Shown piece after piece: positions 1 to 5,816 of a DNA stretch of 12,072 bases. Both the position numbers and the translations under genes were made by a program. Source of the DNA: Pseudomonadota bacterium (lineage in GTDB: Bacteria; Pseudomonadota; Alphaproteobacteria; Rhizobiales; Xanthobacteraceae); assembly GCA_023390955.1 (NCBI GenBank), contig JAEWBW010000267.1, positions 1 to 12,072 of the forward strand, given 5' to 3'. The notes under the pieces are model-generated. The model had not been told where the DNA came from and did not search any database. It saw only the letters and a list, made by a program, of their open reading frames with translations. Every line of letters begins with the position of its first letter. The first letter of the stretch is position 1.

Positions 1-74
1 CGACTGGGCATTTTAGGTGAGCCATCAATAACTTGACAACGTCATCTAACAACCTGAAGCCGCGTTCTTTATTT

Positions 75-90
75 GGAGATTTTCATCTCC
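75..90 (+). promoter_or_regulatory. Short perfect hairpin just before ATG 91
   Basis: GGAGAT (75-80) and ATCTCC (85-90) form a perfect 6-bp stem with the 4-nt loop TTTC, ending exactly before ATG 91. The left arm contains the only Shine-Dalgarno-like GGAG near that ATG, so in RNA the hairpin would hide it. The hairpin matters only if the small ORF is real, which is uncertain. Confidence 0.3.
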
Positions 91-357
91 ATGACCGAGA
101 GCGAAAGGCTGCGCGTAGCAGTGGGGCGAGCCGTCACCCAAACCATCGATCAGTTTCTGATATCTGGAGCTGCACGTGAGCTCTCGGAGATTTTCTCAGC
201 GTACTTCACCAAGGAGCATTATCTGCAACATAGCTATCTCTTCATTTTGCGCTATGAGTGTGGCGTAACTTATGCCCCCGCGCGCTTCGCGCCCGCGCTG
301 ACGATCGGCGGTTTGGCGTTCAGCGCCTCGACCTGGAAGCCGGCGACGCGCTTGTAG
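91..357 (+). CDS. Doubtful small hypothetical protein or gene remnant (88 aa)
   Basis: I do not recognise this ORF. From ATG 91 it encodes 88 residues. The first 60 or so look like a plausible charged, helical protein (start MTESERLRVAV). The rest runs antisense into the 3' end of the FAD monooxygenase gene and looks like shadow translation. The first 270 bases are visibly less GC-rich than the rest of the window, which fits a gene remnant, transferred DNA or plain intergenic sequence. An in-frame TTG at 73 would add six residues. A GGAG lies 12 nt before the ATG, a poor spacing, and it is held in a short hairpin (75-90). It could be a truncated gene whose original 3' part was lost at the junction with the monooxygenase gene, or not a gene at all. 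Confidence 0.22.
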   Translation: MTESERLRVAVGRAVTQTIDQFLISGAARELSEIFSAYFTKEHYLQHSYLFILRYECGVTYAPARFAPALTIGGLAFSASTWKPATRL

Positions 358-1550
358 TTGGCGGCAATGGTCTCCAGCTCCTGCTGTGACAGCACGTCGG
401 TGACGACGCCGTAGCCGTCAGGCGCGCGCTCCTCGACGAGCTGCATCACCTGCTCTGGGCCGTTCTTGCGGTTGAGCAGCACGAGGTCGGTGGTCGCGGG
501 CCGCCGCTCGGCCTCATAGGCGAGCAGCGCCGCCTGCGTCGGGCCATGCGCGAGAATTTCGCGGGTGATGGTGCGGGCATCGAGGATCGCCTGCGAGGCG
601 CCGTTCGAGCCGATCGGATACATCGGATGCGCGGCGTCTCCCATCACCGTGACCTTGCCGAACGTCCATTGCGAGACGGGATCGCGGTCGACCAGCGGAT
701 ATTCATAGGCGTGCGGGCAGTTCTTGATCAGGCCGGGCACGTCGAGCCAGTCGAACTGCCAGTTTTCGAACCACGGCAAGAACTCTTCCAGCCGTGCCGT
801 GCGGTTATAGTCCTCGCGGCGCCACTGATAGGTCGGCGGCATGTGCCGCTCGGCGACCCAGTTGATGAGATGGTTGCCGTTCGCGTCGGGCGTCTTGCTG
901 ATGGGATAGCAGACGACCGTCAGGATCTCGTGGCCGGCCATGATCATGGTGCGGCCGGTCAGGAAGGCCTTGGACGGCGTCACGCCGCGCCAGAGGATGC
1001 GGCCGTTCCAGATCGGCGGCCCTTCCTTCGGATAGAGCTTTTCTCGCGCGGCGGAATGGATGCCGTCGGCAGCGATCATGATCACGCCGTCATAGGAGCC
1101 TGCGGGCTTGCCGCTGGCGCGGTCGATGAAGTCGGCGCGCACGCCGTCAGCCGTCTCGGTCCAGCCGGTGAGGTGATGGCTGGTCAGGATGTTCTCGCGG
1201 CCGAGGCGCTCGACCGCGGTGTCGAGCAGGATCTGTTGCAGCGTGCCGCGATGGATCGAGAACTGCGGCCATTTGTAGCCGGCTTCGAGGCCGCGCGGCT
1301 CGCTCCAGATCGGCTTGCCGTGCTTGGAGAAGTAGGCGAGCTCGCGCGTGCGCACGCCGCTGGCATCCAACTTGTCCATCAGGCCGAGCTCGATCAGCTC
1401 GCGCACCGCGTGCGGCAGCACGTTGATGCCGACGCCGAGCGGCTTCAACTCGGCCACGCTCTCGAACACTTTTACGGGAACGCCGATCTGGTGCAGGCTG
1501 AGCGCGAGTGTCAGCCCGCCGATGCCGCCGCCCGCGATAAGTACCGTCAT
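270..1550 (-). CDS. PhzS-like FAD-dependent aromatic-ring monooxygenase
   Basis: This 426-residue protein is a group A flavoprotein monooxygenase, a family that uses FAD, NAD(P)H and O2 to hydroxylate aromatic substrates. The N-terminal FAD-binding motif GGGIGG (residues 7-12) ends its second strand at E30. The mid-protein DG motif is D162-G163 (AADGIHSAAR), and the GD motif is G304-D305 (MGDAAHPMYPIGSNGASQA). The segments PLGVGIN, WSEPRG, SIHRGTLQ and YPLVDRDP resemble PhzS of phenazine synthesis as I remember it, but no other phenazine gene is visible, so the substrate is unknown. The start at 1550 is preferred over a frame extension to 1583 because GGAGGGG lies about 6 nt upstream and the FAD motif then begins at the usual place. 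It is probably co-transcribed with the upstream SnoaL-like gene, 87 bp away. The family call is firm and the substrate open. Confidence 0.88.
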   Translation of the reverse strand: MTVLIAGGGIGGLTLALSLHQIGVPVKVFESVAELKPLGVGINVLPHAVRELIELGLMDKLDASGVRTRELAYFSKHGKPIWSEPRGLEAGYKWPQFSIHRGTLQQILLDTAVERLGRENILTSHHLTGWTETADGVRADFIDRASGKPAGSYDGVIMIAADGIHSAAREKLYPKEGPPIWNGRILWRGVTPSKAFLTGRTMIMAGHEILTVVCYPISKTPDANGNHLINWVAERHMPPTYQWRREDYNRTARLEEFLPWFENWQFDWLDVPGLIKNCPHAYEYPLVDRDPVSQWTFGKVTVMGDAAHPMYPIGSNGASQAILDARTITREILAHGPTQAALLAYEAERRPATTDLVLLNRKNGPEQVMQLVEERAPDGYGVVTDVLSQQELETIAANYKRVAGFQVEALNAKPPIVSAGAKRAGA

Positions 1551-1575
1551 GTAAAGCCCCTCCGATTGGCGGCGT

Positions 1576-1611
1576 CTTCGCACATGCGGGCGGCCCTGGG
1601 CAACTGCGAAG
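1576..1611 (-). promoter_or_regulatory. Hairpin in the gap between the SnoaL-like and monooxygenase genes
   Basis: CTTCGCA (1576-1582) and TGCGAAG (1605-1611) form a perfect 7-bp inverted repeat with a 22-nt GC-rich loop, inside the 87-bp gap of a likely minus-strand operon. No T-run follows on the minus strand, so a strong terminator is unlikely. It could set the relative levels of the two messages through RNA processing or partial attenuation. That role is inferred; only the repeat is seen. Confidence 0.35.
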
Positions 1612-1637
1612 GCACCGGCAGCACCCGGCGCTTCCTG

Positions 1638-2012
1638 TCATCCGGATGCCGGGGCTGGGCCGAAAAAGCCGACCATCTTCACCAGTCGGCCATCGGGGCC
1701 GAGCTCGCCAAAATCGATCGAGGTGTCGCCGCATGTCCCGTCGGCCCGCACCAGGCGCCAGAGGAAGCGCACCAGATTGTGGTGCGCGTCGATGCCGCTT
1801 ATGAATTCGAGCCGTGCGCCGGGCCGGCCGGACTGCACCCTGGCGATATGGCGGTCGAGCGCTGCGCGTCCTGCCAGCGAGACGTTCGGATCGACATAGA
1901 CACCATCGTCGCTCCAGCATTGCCGCAGCAGGGCCTGTCTGAGCGAGGCGTCCGGCTCGTTCCACGCCGCCATGTACTGCGTGACGACATACTTTGTTGC
2001 GCAGTCATCCAT
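1638..2012 (-). CDS. NTF2/SnoaL-like protein, first gene of the minus-strand pair
   Basis: This 124-residue protein fits the NTF2-like (SnoaL/ketosteroid-isomerase) alpha+beta barrel fold. An N-terminal helix with YMAAWNEPD is followed by CWSDDGVYVDPN and GRAAL, the usual helix-strand opening of the family. Later strands carry the DAHHNLVRFLWRL and DGRLVKMVGFFGP patterns. Family members isomerise, cyclise or bind small hydrophobic molecules in a cone-shaped pocket, and many have no known reaction. The start at 2012 has AGGGAGAG about 6 nt upstream and places the helix at the N-terminus. A frame extension to 2087 would run through the divergent regulatory region. It precedes the monooxygenase gene by 87 bp on the same strand, so it may process or bind the same substrate. 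The divergent XRE gene at 2139 is the likely regulator. Confidence 0.82.
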   Translation of the reverse strand: MDDCATKYVVTQYMAAWNEPDASLRQALLRQCWSDDGVYVDPNVSLAGRAALDRHIARVQSGRPGARLEFISGIDAHHNLVRFLWRLVRADGTCGDTSIDFGELGPDGRLVKMVGFFGPAPASG

Positions 2013-2055
2013 GGAAGCTCTCCCTCTGCAAAGCGGCATCTGTCGTGCAGCTTGC

Positions 2056-2066
2056 GCGACTGTCGC
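2056..2066. promoter_or_regulatory. Possible operator palindrome GCGAC-T-GTCGC
   Basis: A perfect 11-bp inverted repeat (5-bp arms, one central base) lies in the 126-bp gap between the divergent SnoaL-like and XRE genes. Its size and place suit a helix-turn-helix operator, but such short palindromes also arise by chance in high-GC DNA. Binding by the XRE protein is inferred. Confidence 0.25.
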
Positions 2067-2087
2067 AGGGATCGTTCGGATCGTCAC

Positions 2088-2102
2088 TTACATCGGAGGT
2101 AA
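2088..2102. promoter_or_regulatory. Possible operator TTAC-N7-GTAA next to the XRE -35 box
   Basis: TTAC (2088-2091) and GTAA (2099-2102) form a 15-bp hyphenated inverted repeat that directly abuts the proposed -35 hexamer at 2103. A repressor bound here would hinder polymerase at the XRE promoter, consistent with autoregulation. The arms are short, so this is a candidate only. Confidence 0.25.
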
Positions 2103-2130
2103 TTGCCCTTCTGATGCGATGGTCTAGATT
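2103..2130 (+). promoter_or_regulatory. Likely sigma70-type promoter of the XRE gene, giving a near-leaderless mRNA
   Basis: TTGCCC (2103-2108) and TAGATT (2125-2130) are separated by 16 bp. The expected transcription start is about 2137-2138, one or two bases before the ATG at 2139. No Shine-Dalgarno sequence precedes that ATG, so a leaderless or nearly leaderless message explains both facts. The assignment is by consensus match only. Confidence 0.45.
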
Positions 2131-2138
2131 GCCCCGTC

Positions 2139-2999
2139 ATGAGCGAGCCGATCCATCATTCGCCGGACGTCGTGACGAGCCAGTTCAGCCGCTTGCTGAA
2201 GCATTGGCGCAACGTGCGCCGCCTGACCCAGATCGAACTGGCCAGCGATGCCGATGTGTCCGCCAGGCATGTGTGCTTCCTCGAGACCGGGCGGTCGCAA
2301 CCGAGCCGGGAAATGGTGCAGTTGCTCGGCAGCGTCCTCGACCTGCCGCTGGAGGAGAGGAATGCGCTGCACGTCGCCGCGGGCTTCGTGCCGCCGTATG
2401 GCGACAAGGGACTGGCGGCTGAAAATCTGCAACCGGTGCGGCAGGCGCTGGATTTCATGCTGCGGCAGCAGGAGCCCTATCCGGGGATCGTGGTTGACGG
2501 GCACTGGGACGTTCGCATGCGCAATCAGGCATCGGCGCGCCTGCTTGGGCCTTTCCGGGATTCATACGAGATGGACCCCCGTGTGGCGGACAATGCCATG
2601 CATGTGGCTTTCCATCCCGGTGGTCTGCGGCAGTTCATGCTCAACTGGGCCGAGTTCGCCGGCCAATTGATCCAGATCCTGCATCGCGATGTCGCCCAAG
2701 GCAGTCGCGCGGCCGCGCAACTGTTCGACGAGATCATGGTCTACCCCGGCTTGCCGGCCGAATGGCGGCTTCCCGGTCATTCCGCGTCGTCGCCTGTCAT
2801 GACGATGCAGCTGGCCAAGGGCGACTATCGTCTCTCCTTCTTTTCGACCTTCACGACGCTGGCGATGCCGACGGACGCGGTGCTCCAGCAGATCAAGATC
2901 GAGTGCTTCTTTCCAGCCGACGATGCCACAGCCGCGAAGGCGCGCCAGTTGGCGGCTTCACCAAGCGAGGGAGACAGGAATGCCGTCAGTTCAGCATGA
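2139..2999 (+). CDS. XRE-family transcriptional regulator with MmyB-like C-terminal domain
   Basis: This 286-residue DNA-binding regulator has an N-terminal Cro/C1-type helix-turn-helix at about residues 15-75. The family-typical stretches LLKHWRNVRRLTQIELA, ARHVCFLETGRSQPSREM and PLEERNALHVAAGF are all present. The remaining 180 or so residues match the PAS-like ligand-binding domain of the MmyB group (YPGIVVDGHWDVRMRNQAS and VAFHPGGLR in the middle, then an MTMQL strand region). In characterised relatives this domain is thought to bind a fatty-acid-like or other small ligand. The gene is divergent from a SnoaL-like/monooxygenase pair and overlaps a second SnoaL-like gene, so it most likely controls both sides. 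No ribosome binding site precedes the ATG. The family is clear; the ligand and direction of control are unknown. Confidence 0.88.
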   Translation: MSEPIHHSPDVVTSQFSRLLKHWRNVRRLTQIELASDADVSARHVCFLETGRSQPSREMVQLLGSVLDLPLEERNALHVAAGFVPPYGDKGLAAENLQPVRQALDFMLRQQEPYPGIVVDGHWDVRMRNQASARLLGPFRDSYEMDPRVADNAMHVAFHPGGLRQFMLNWAEFAGQLIQILHRDVAQGSRAAAQLFDEIMVYPGLPAEWRLPGHSASSPVMTMQLAKGDYRLSFFSTFTTLAMPTDAVLQQIKIECFFPADDATAAKARQLAASPSEGDRNAVSSA

Positions 3000-3453
3000 T
3001 CGCGCAGCGGCAGGGACGATGGACGAATTGCGGGCCGTGAACGCCCGCTTCATTCACAACTTCGTCACCCGAGACGTTGCTTCCCACGATGCGCTGCTGC
3101 ATCCGGACTTCATCAATATCTGGCCCACCGGCCAGCGATGGGATCGCGCGAGCTATCTGACATACTGGGCCACCGCGTTCGATCCGGAAGTCATCATCTA
3201 CTGGGATGTTCGCGACGAGCTCATCACCGTGATCGGCGACGTCGCGCTGGTGCGATCGACCAACAAGCATGTCCGCCGCCGTGACGGCAAGGACGTGACC
3301 GGCATGACCATGTACACGGACACGTATCTTTTCGAGCACGGCGCCTGGAAATGCATTCAGGCCCAGCTCACGTCCGTGGCACCCGAGTGCTATCCTGCTG
3401 ATGACACCATCGTGAGCGTTTACATCGAGGGCAAGCTTCAGCCGAAGGGGTGA
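2980..3453 (+). CDS. SnoaL/DUF4440-type NTF2-like protein coupled to the XRE regulator
   Basis: This 157-residue NTF2-like protein starts inside the last 20 bp of the XRE gene, which suggests translational coupling. The core runs from an N-terminal helix (MDELRAVNARFIHNFVTRD), through HPDFINIWPTGQRWDRASYLTYW, to the strands ITVIGDVALVRSTNKH, YTDTYLFEHGAWKCIQAQLTSV. That is the order seen in DUF4440/SnoaL proteins. The start at 2980 has GGGAGA about 6 nt upstream. An ATG at 3019 with GGCAGGG upstream would remove 13 poorly conserved residues and is a reasonable alternative. It may bind or convert the ligand sensed by the regulator, which is inference from position. No specific enzyme activity can be assigned. 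Confidence 0.82.
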   Translation: MPSVQHDRAAAGTMDELRAVNARFIHNFVTRDVASHDALLHPDFINIWPTGQRWDRASYLTYWATAFDPEVIIYWDVRDELITVIGDVALVRSTNKHVRRRDGKDVTGMTMYTDTYLFEHGAWKCIQAQLTSVAPECYPADDTIVSVYIEGKLQPKG

Positions 3454-3534
3454 TCCGCGGCAGCTGCTTCATCCGCCGGGGGTGGACGGCGGCCGGCCAT
3501 GCCGGTAACCTCCGACTTTCTCATGAGGTCCGAC

Positions 3535-4155
3535 ATGCTCAAGCTCTACTACGCCACCGGCACCTGTGCGCTCGCCACCTATATCACCCTGGAAGAGGCC
3601 GGCGCCGACTACTCGGCTGAGCGGCTGAGCTTCAAGGACAACCAGCAGAACAGCCCGGACTATCTCGCGATCAACCCCAAGGGCCGCGTACCGGCTTTGG
3701 TGACCGACCGCGGCGTCCTGACCGAGACGCCGGCGATGCTGGCCTACATCGCGCAGACCATGCCGAAAGCGAAGCTGGCACCGCTCGACGATCCCTTCGA
3801 CTTTGCCCAGGTGCAGTCGTTCAACTCCTATCTCTGCTCGACCGTGCACATCAACCATGCGCACAAGATGCGCGGCGCGCGCTGGGCGACGGACGAGAGC
3901 TCGTTCGCCGACATGAAGGCGATGGTTCCGAAGACCATGGGCGCCTGCTTCAAGCTCATTGAGCAGAAGATGTTCAAGGGGCCCTTCGTGATGGGTGACC
4001 AGTTCACGATCTGCGATCCCTATCTCTACACGCTCTCGACCTGGCTCGAAGGCGACAGCGTCGACATCAACGCGACGCCCAAGATTGCTGACCATTTCAA
4101 GCGGATGTCGGATCGCCTCGCGGTGCAGAAAGTAATGGCTGCGCAGAAGGCGTGA
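3535..4155 (+). CDS. Glutathione S-transferase, beta-class-like
   Basis: This 206-residue cytosolic GST should conjugate glutathione to electrophiles or handle glutathione-linked thiol exchange. The N-terminal thioredoxin-like domain covers about residues 1-80. LKLYYATGTCALATYITLEEAG places Cys11 where bacterial beta-class GSTs carry their active-site cysteine. NPKGRVPAL holds the conserved cis-proline, and TETPAMLAYIA replaces the usual Glu-Ser glutathione-binding pair with Glu-Thr. The C-terminal helical domain has GPFVMGDQFTICDPYLYTLSTWL, containing the family N-capping box. The start at 3535 follows GAGG by 6 nt; a frame extension to 3499 adds 12 unrelated residues. It lies 81 bp after the SnoaL-like gene on the same strand and may be in the same transcript. 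It is convergent with the LysR gene across an inverted repeat. Confidence 0.88.
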   Translation: MLKLYYATGTCALATYITLEEAGADYSAERLSFKDNQQNSPDYLAINPKGRVPALVTDRGVLTETPAMLAYIAQTMPKAKLAPLDDPFDFAQVQSFNSYLCSTVHINHAHKMRGARWATDESSFADMKAMVPKTMGACFKLIEQKMFKGPFVMGDQFTICDPYLYTLSTWLEGDSVDINATPKIADHFKRMSDRLAVQKVMAAQKA

Positions 4156-4165
4156 GTTCTGGGGA

Positions 4166-4254
4166 GTAGGGTGGGCAAAGGCGCGAAGCGCCGTGCCCAC
4201 CATCTTTCGAAGCTGCGATAAAAGTGGTGGGCACGCTTCGCTTTGCCCACCCTA
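4166..4254. repeat. Large inverted repeat of Bradyrhizobium-type intergenic palindromes, probable bidirectional terminator
   Basis: The left arm (4166-4202) begins GTAGGGTGGGCAAAG and ends GTGCCCACCA. The right arm (4225-4254) is its reverse complement except that the middle is shorter, CGAAGC instead of GCGCGAAGCGCC. Each arm is itself a quasi-palindrome (GGTGGGC facing GCCCACC). The 22-nt spacer contains a run of four A. The element fills the gap between the convergent GST and LysR genes, so it can fold into a hairpin and stop transcription from both sides. Elements of this kind are, from memory, abundant in Bradyrhizobium genomes. Confidence 0.8.
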
Positions 4255-4259
4255 CAGCC

Positions 4260-5177
4260 TTACGACCCCTTGCGTTTCTCCAACTCCCGTCCCGTCTCCA
4301 GCATCAACCGCCGCAGCCAGATCGAGCCGGGGTCCATCTGCGCGCGGGTCGGATAGAACATGAACTGCTCGTCGATCCCGGGATCCAGCGGCGGCGGCAC
4401 CACGGCAAGTGCGAGCTGATTGGACAGCGCCGCGATCAGGCGGCGCGGCACGAAGGCGACGAGGTCGGTGCGGGCTGTGACGTGCAGCGCCTCGAGATAG
4501 CCCGGCACGACCATTGCGATGTGTCGCTCGATGCCCTTGGTTCGCAGCCAGGTGTCGATCAGATCCTCGGGTTGGCCGCGGATGATCACCGCGACGTGCC
4601 GGGCGGCTAGAAACGTTTCGCGCCGCTTCAGCTTCGCACTTAACGGATGGCCGCGCCGCACGGCCAGCGCATCGCTGTCGGTATAGAGCAGCTGGCGGTG
4701 AAATCCCCGGAAGGCGTTTCCGATCGAGATCACGAGATCGATGGTGCGGGCGAATTCGGCATGGAAGATCGCCGGCCCCCGCCACGGCACCACGTCGATG
4801 CGGACGTTTGGCGCGGCCCGGGTGACCTTCTCCATCAGCGGCGGCATCAACAGCTCGACCGCGAGATCAGGCATCATCAGCCGGAATTGCCGCTCGCTGC
4901 GCGCGGCATCGAAATCGTCCGGTACGAACAGCCCGCGCACCTGGTCGAGCGCCTGCGCCAGCGGCGCACGCAGCGCCTGTGCCCGCGGCGTCAGCTCCAT
5001 CCGCGCGCCGGTACGCACCAGCAGCGGATCGCCAAAGATGTCGCGCAGGCGCTGCAGCGCGTGGCTGGCCGCCGGCTGCGACAGCCCGATCCGCAACGCC
5101 GCGCGGCTGACATTGGCCTCGCGCAGCAGCGCATCGAGCGCGGTAAGCAGGTTGAGATCGAGCGACGTCAAATTCAT
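4260..5177 (-). CDS. LysR-family transcriptional regulator (NodD/NahR-like group)
   Basis: This 305-residue regulator has the winged helix-turn-helix of LysR proteins at about residues 5-65 (LDLNLLTALDALLREANVSR, LSQPAASHALQRLRDIFGDPLLVR, MELTPRAQAL). A periplasmic-binding-protein-like effector domain spans about 90-300. The opening and the DPLLVR-GARMELTPRA pattern resemble the NodD/NahR/nitroaromatic-type subgroup. The start at 5177 matches the usual family N-terminus (MNLTSLDLN). The in-frame ATG at 5195 overlaps the likely -10 box TATGAT (minus strand, 5196-5191) and cannot be on that transcript. The leader would then be only about 7 nt, and no Shine-Dalgarno sequence is seen. It is divergent from a SnoaL-like gene at 5265, its probable target, with a shared palindrome between them. 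The effector is unknown. Confidence 0.9.
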   Translation of the reverse strand: MNLTSLDLNLLTALDALLREANVSRAALRIGLSQPAASHALQRLRDIFGDPLLVRTGARMELTPRAQALRAPLAQALDQVRGLFVPDDFDAARSERQFRLMMPDLAVELLMPPLMEKVTRAAPNVRIDVVPWRGPAIFHAEFARTIDLVISIGNAFRGFHRQLLYTDSDALAVRRGHPLSAKLKRRETFLAARHVAVIIRGQPEDLIDTWLRTKGIERHIAMVVPGYLEALHVTARTDLVAFVPRRLIAALSNQLALAVVPPPLDPGIDEQFMFYPTRAQMDPGSIWLRRLMLETGRELEKRKGS

Positions 5178-5190
5178 GAGGCGAATAGAT

Positions 5191-5220
5191 ATCATACTCT
5201 CAATCGATTTGAAGAATGAA
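5191..5220 (-). promoter_or_regulatory. Possible promoter of the LysR gene
   Basis: On the minus strand, TTCATT (5220-5215) and TATGAT (5196-5191) are 18 bp apart. The -10 box matches the consensus at five of six positions; the -35 box is weak. Transcription would start near 5184, seven bases before ATG 5177. The LysR palindrome lies inside the spacer, as expected for autorepression. Confidence 0.4.
5193..5218. promoter_or_regulatory. Candidate LysR operator with T-N11-A core
   Basis: A 26-bp hyphenated palindrome (CAT-N-CT-N3-AATCGATT-N3-AG-N-ATG, nine of thirteen pairs matched) is centred between 5205 and 5206. Within it, TCAA (5200-5203) and TTGA (5209-5212) form the T-N11-A arrangement typical of LysR boxes. 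It sits in the 87-bp gap between the divergent LysR and SnoaL-like genes and overlaps the proposed LysR promoter. Binding is inferred from sequence and place. Confidence 0.5.
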
Positions 5221-5264
5221 GCTTTCGCGGCGACGATGCGCCCATCACCAACGGAGATGCCGCC

Positions 5265-5711
5265 ATGACCGCCGCCGCCAACAAGAAACTGATGCAGGAC
5301 ATTTTCGCCGCCGCGTCCGACCCCGATCCCGCCGTGCGCGACCGTGCGCTGTTCGTCGCGAGCCTTGCCGACGACGCCAAATGGGTGGTGACGGGCCAGT
5401 ACTCCTGGTCGCGCACCTTCTCCGGCAAGGACGCGATCCTCAACGATCTGCACGGCTATGTCCGTTCGCGCCTCGCCGAGCGGACCCGGACGGTGCCGCA
5501 CCGCTTCATCGCCGATGGCGACATCGTCGTGATCGAGGCCAAGGGCGACAACGTCACGCCCGAAGGAGTCCGCTACGACAACGACTATTGCCTGGTGTTT
5601 CGCCTCGAGGACGGGAAGATCAAGGAGATCAGGGAGTATTGCGACTCGATCCTGACAGAGAGAGCCCTGGGGCCGTTCCCGGAGCCGGTCCGCCGCGCCG
5701 TAGCCGGGTAG
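5265..5711 (+). CDS. SnoaL-like NTF2-fold protein divergent from LysR
   Basis: This 148-residue NTF2-like protein is of the ketosteroid-isomerase-related SnoaL type. An N-terminal helix region (NKKLMQDIFAAA) is followed by DDAKWVVTGQYSWSRTFSGKDAIL, the usual strand and glycine-containing turn. The later strands carry HRFIADGDIVVIEAKGDNV, YDNDYCLVFRLEDGKIKEIREYCDS. The last stretch is characteristic of this family and shapes the ligand pocket. The start at 5265 has GGAG 8 nt upstream. It is divergent from the LysR gene, a common arrangement for regulator and target, and is followed by a strong hairpin at 5730-5761. A weak promoter (TTGAAG 5209-5214, GACGAT 5232-5237) would overlap the LysR box. 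Possible roles are an isomerase, a dehydratase or a binding protein; none can be chosen here. Confidence 0.85.
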   Translation: MTAAANKKLMQDIFAAASDPDPAVRDRALFVASLADDAKWVVTGQYSWSRTFSGKDAILNDLHGYVRSRLAERTRTVPHRFIADGDIVVIEAKGDNVTPEGVRYDNDYCLVFRLEDGKIKEIREYCDSILTERALGPFPEPVRRAVAG

Positions 5712-5729
5712 GGTTGGCCAGAAATGCGG

Positions 5730-5761
5730 CACCGGCGGGAACCTTTTGGCACCCGCCGGTG
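5730..5761 (+). terminator. Strong hairpin terminator between the SnoaL-like gene and bphO
   Basis: CACCGGCGGG (5730-5739) and CCCGCCGGTG (5752-5761) form a perfect 10-bp GC-rich stem with a 12-nt loop that can add two more pairs around TTTT. Only three T follow, so termination may be partial or Rho-assisted. It lies 19 bp after the SnoaL-like stop and separates that gene from the bphO-bphP unit. Confidence 0.65.
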
Positions 5762-5816
5762 TTTCGCTAGTTCCGGATGCAATTGCGCGCCCGGCAGGGT
5801 GCGTTTTGGGAATTTC

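Noticed and set aside
2070..2084. Direct repeat GATCGT twice in the XRE upstream region
   Set aside because: Two copies of a 6-mer 9 bp apart are expected by chance in this composition and do not align with a promoter element.
546..2102. Long plus-strand open frame of 518 codons
   Set aside because: It runs antisense to the FAD monooxygenase and SnoaL-like genes, is rich in Arg, Ala and His without any domain, and reflects high GC at third codon positions.
3493..3505. Small hairpin CCGGC-CAT-GCCGG before the first GST
   Set aside because: A 5-bp stem without a T-run in high-GC DNA is too common to call a terminator or regulator.
3469..4250. Minus-strand frames starting MVGTALRAFAHPT and MGKAKRAHH opposite the GST
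   Set aside because: Their starts lie in the intergenic palindrome, a frequent source of false genes, and the rest is antisense to the GST.
5178..5732. N-terminal extension of the LysR frame upstream of 5177
   Set aside because: It would run through the divergent promoter region and antisense to the SnoaL-like gene. The family N-terminus begins at MNLTSLDLN and the alternative ATG 5195 overlaps the -10 box.
5724..5816. Longer N-terminus for heme oxygenase
   Set aside because: The extra residues are read from the terminator hairpin and show no family similarity, while ATG 5817 has a ribosome binding site.
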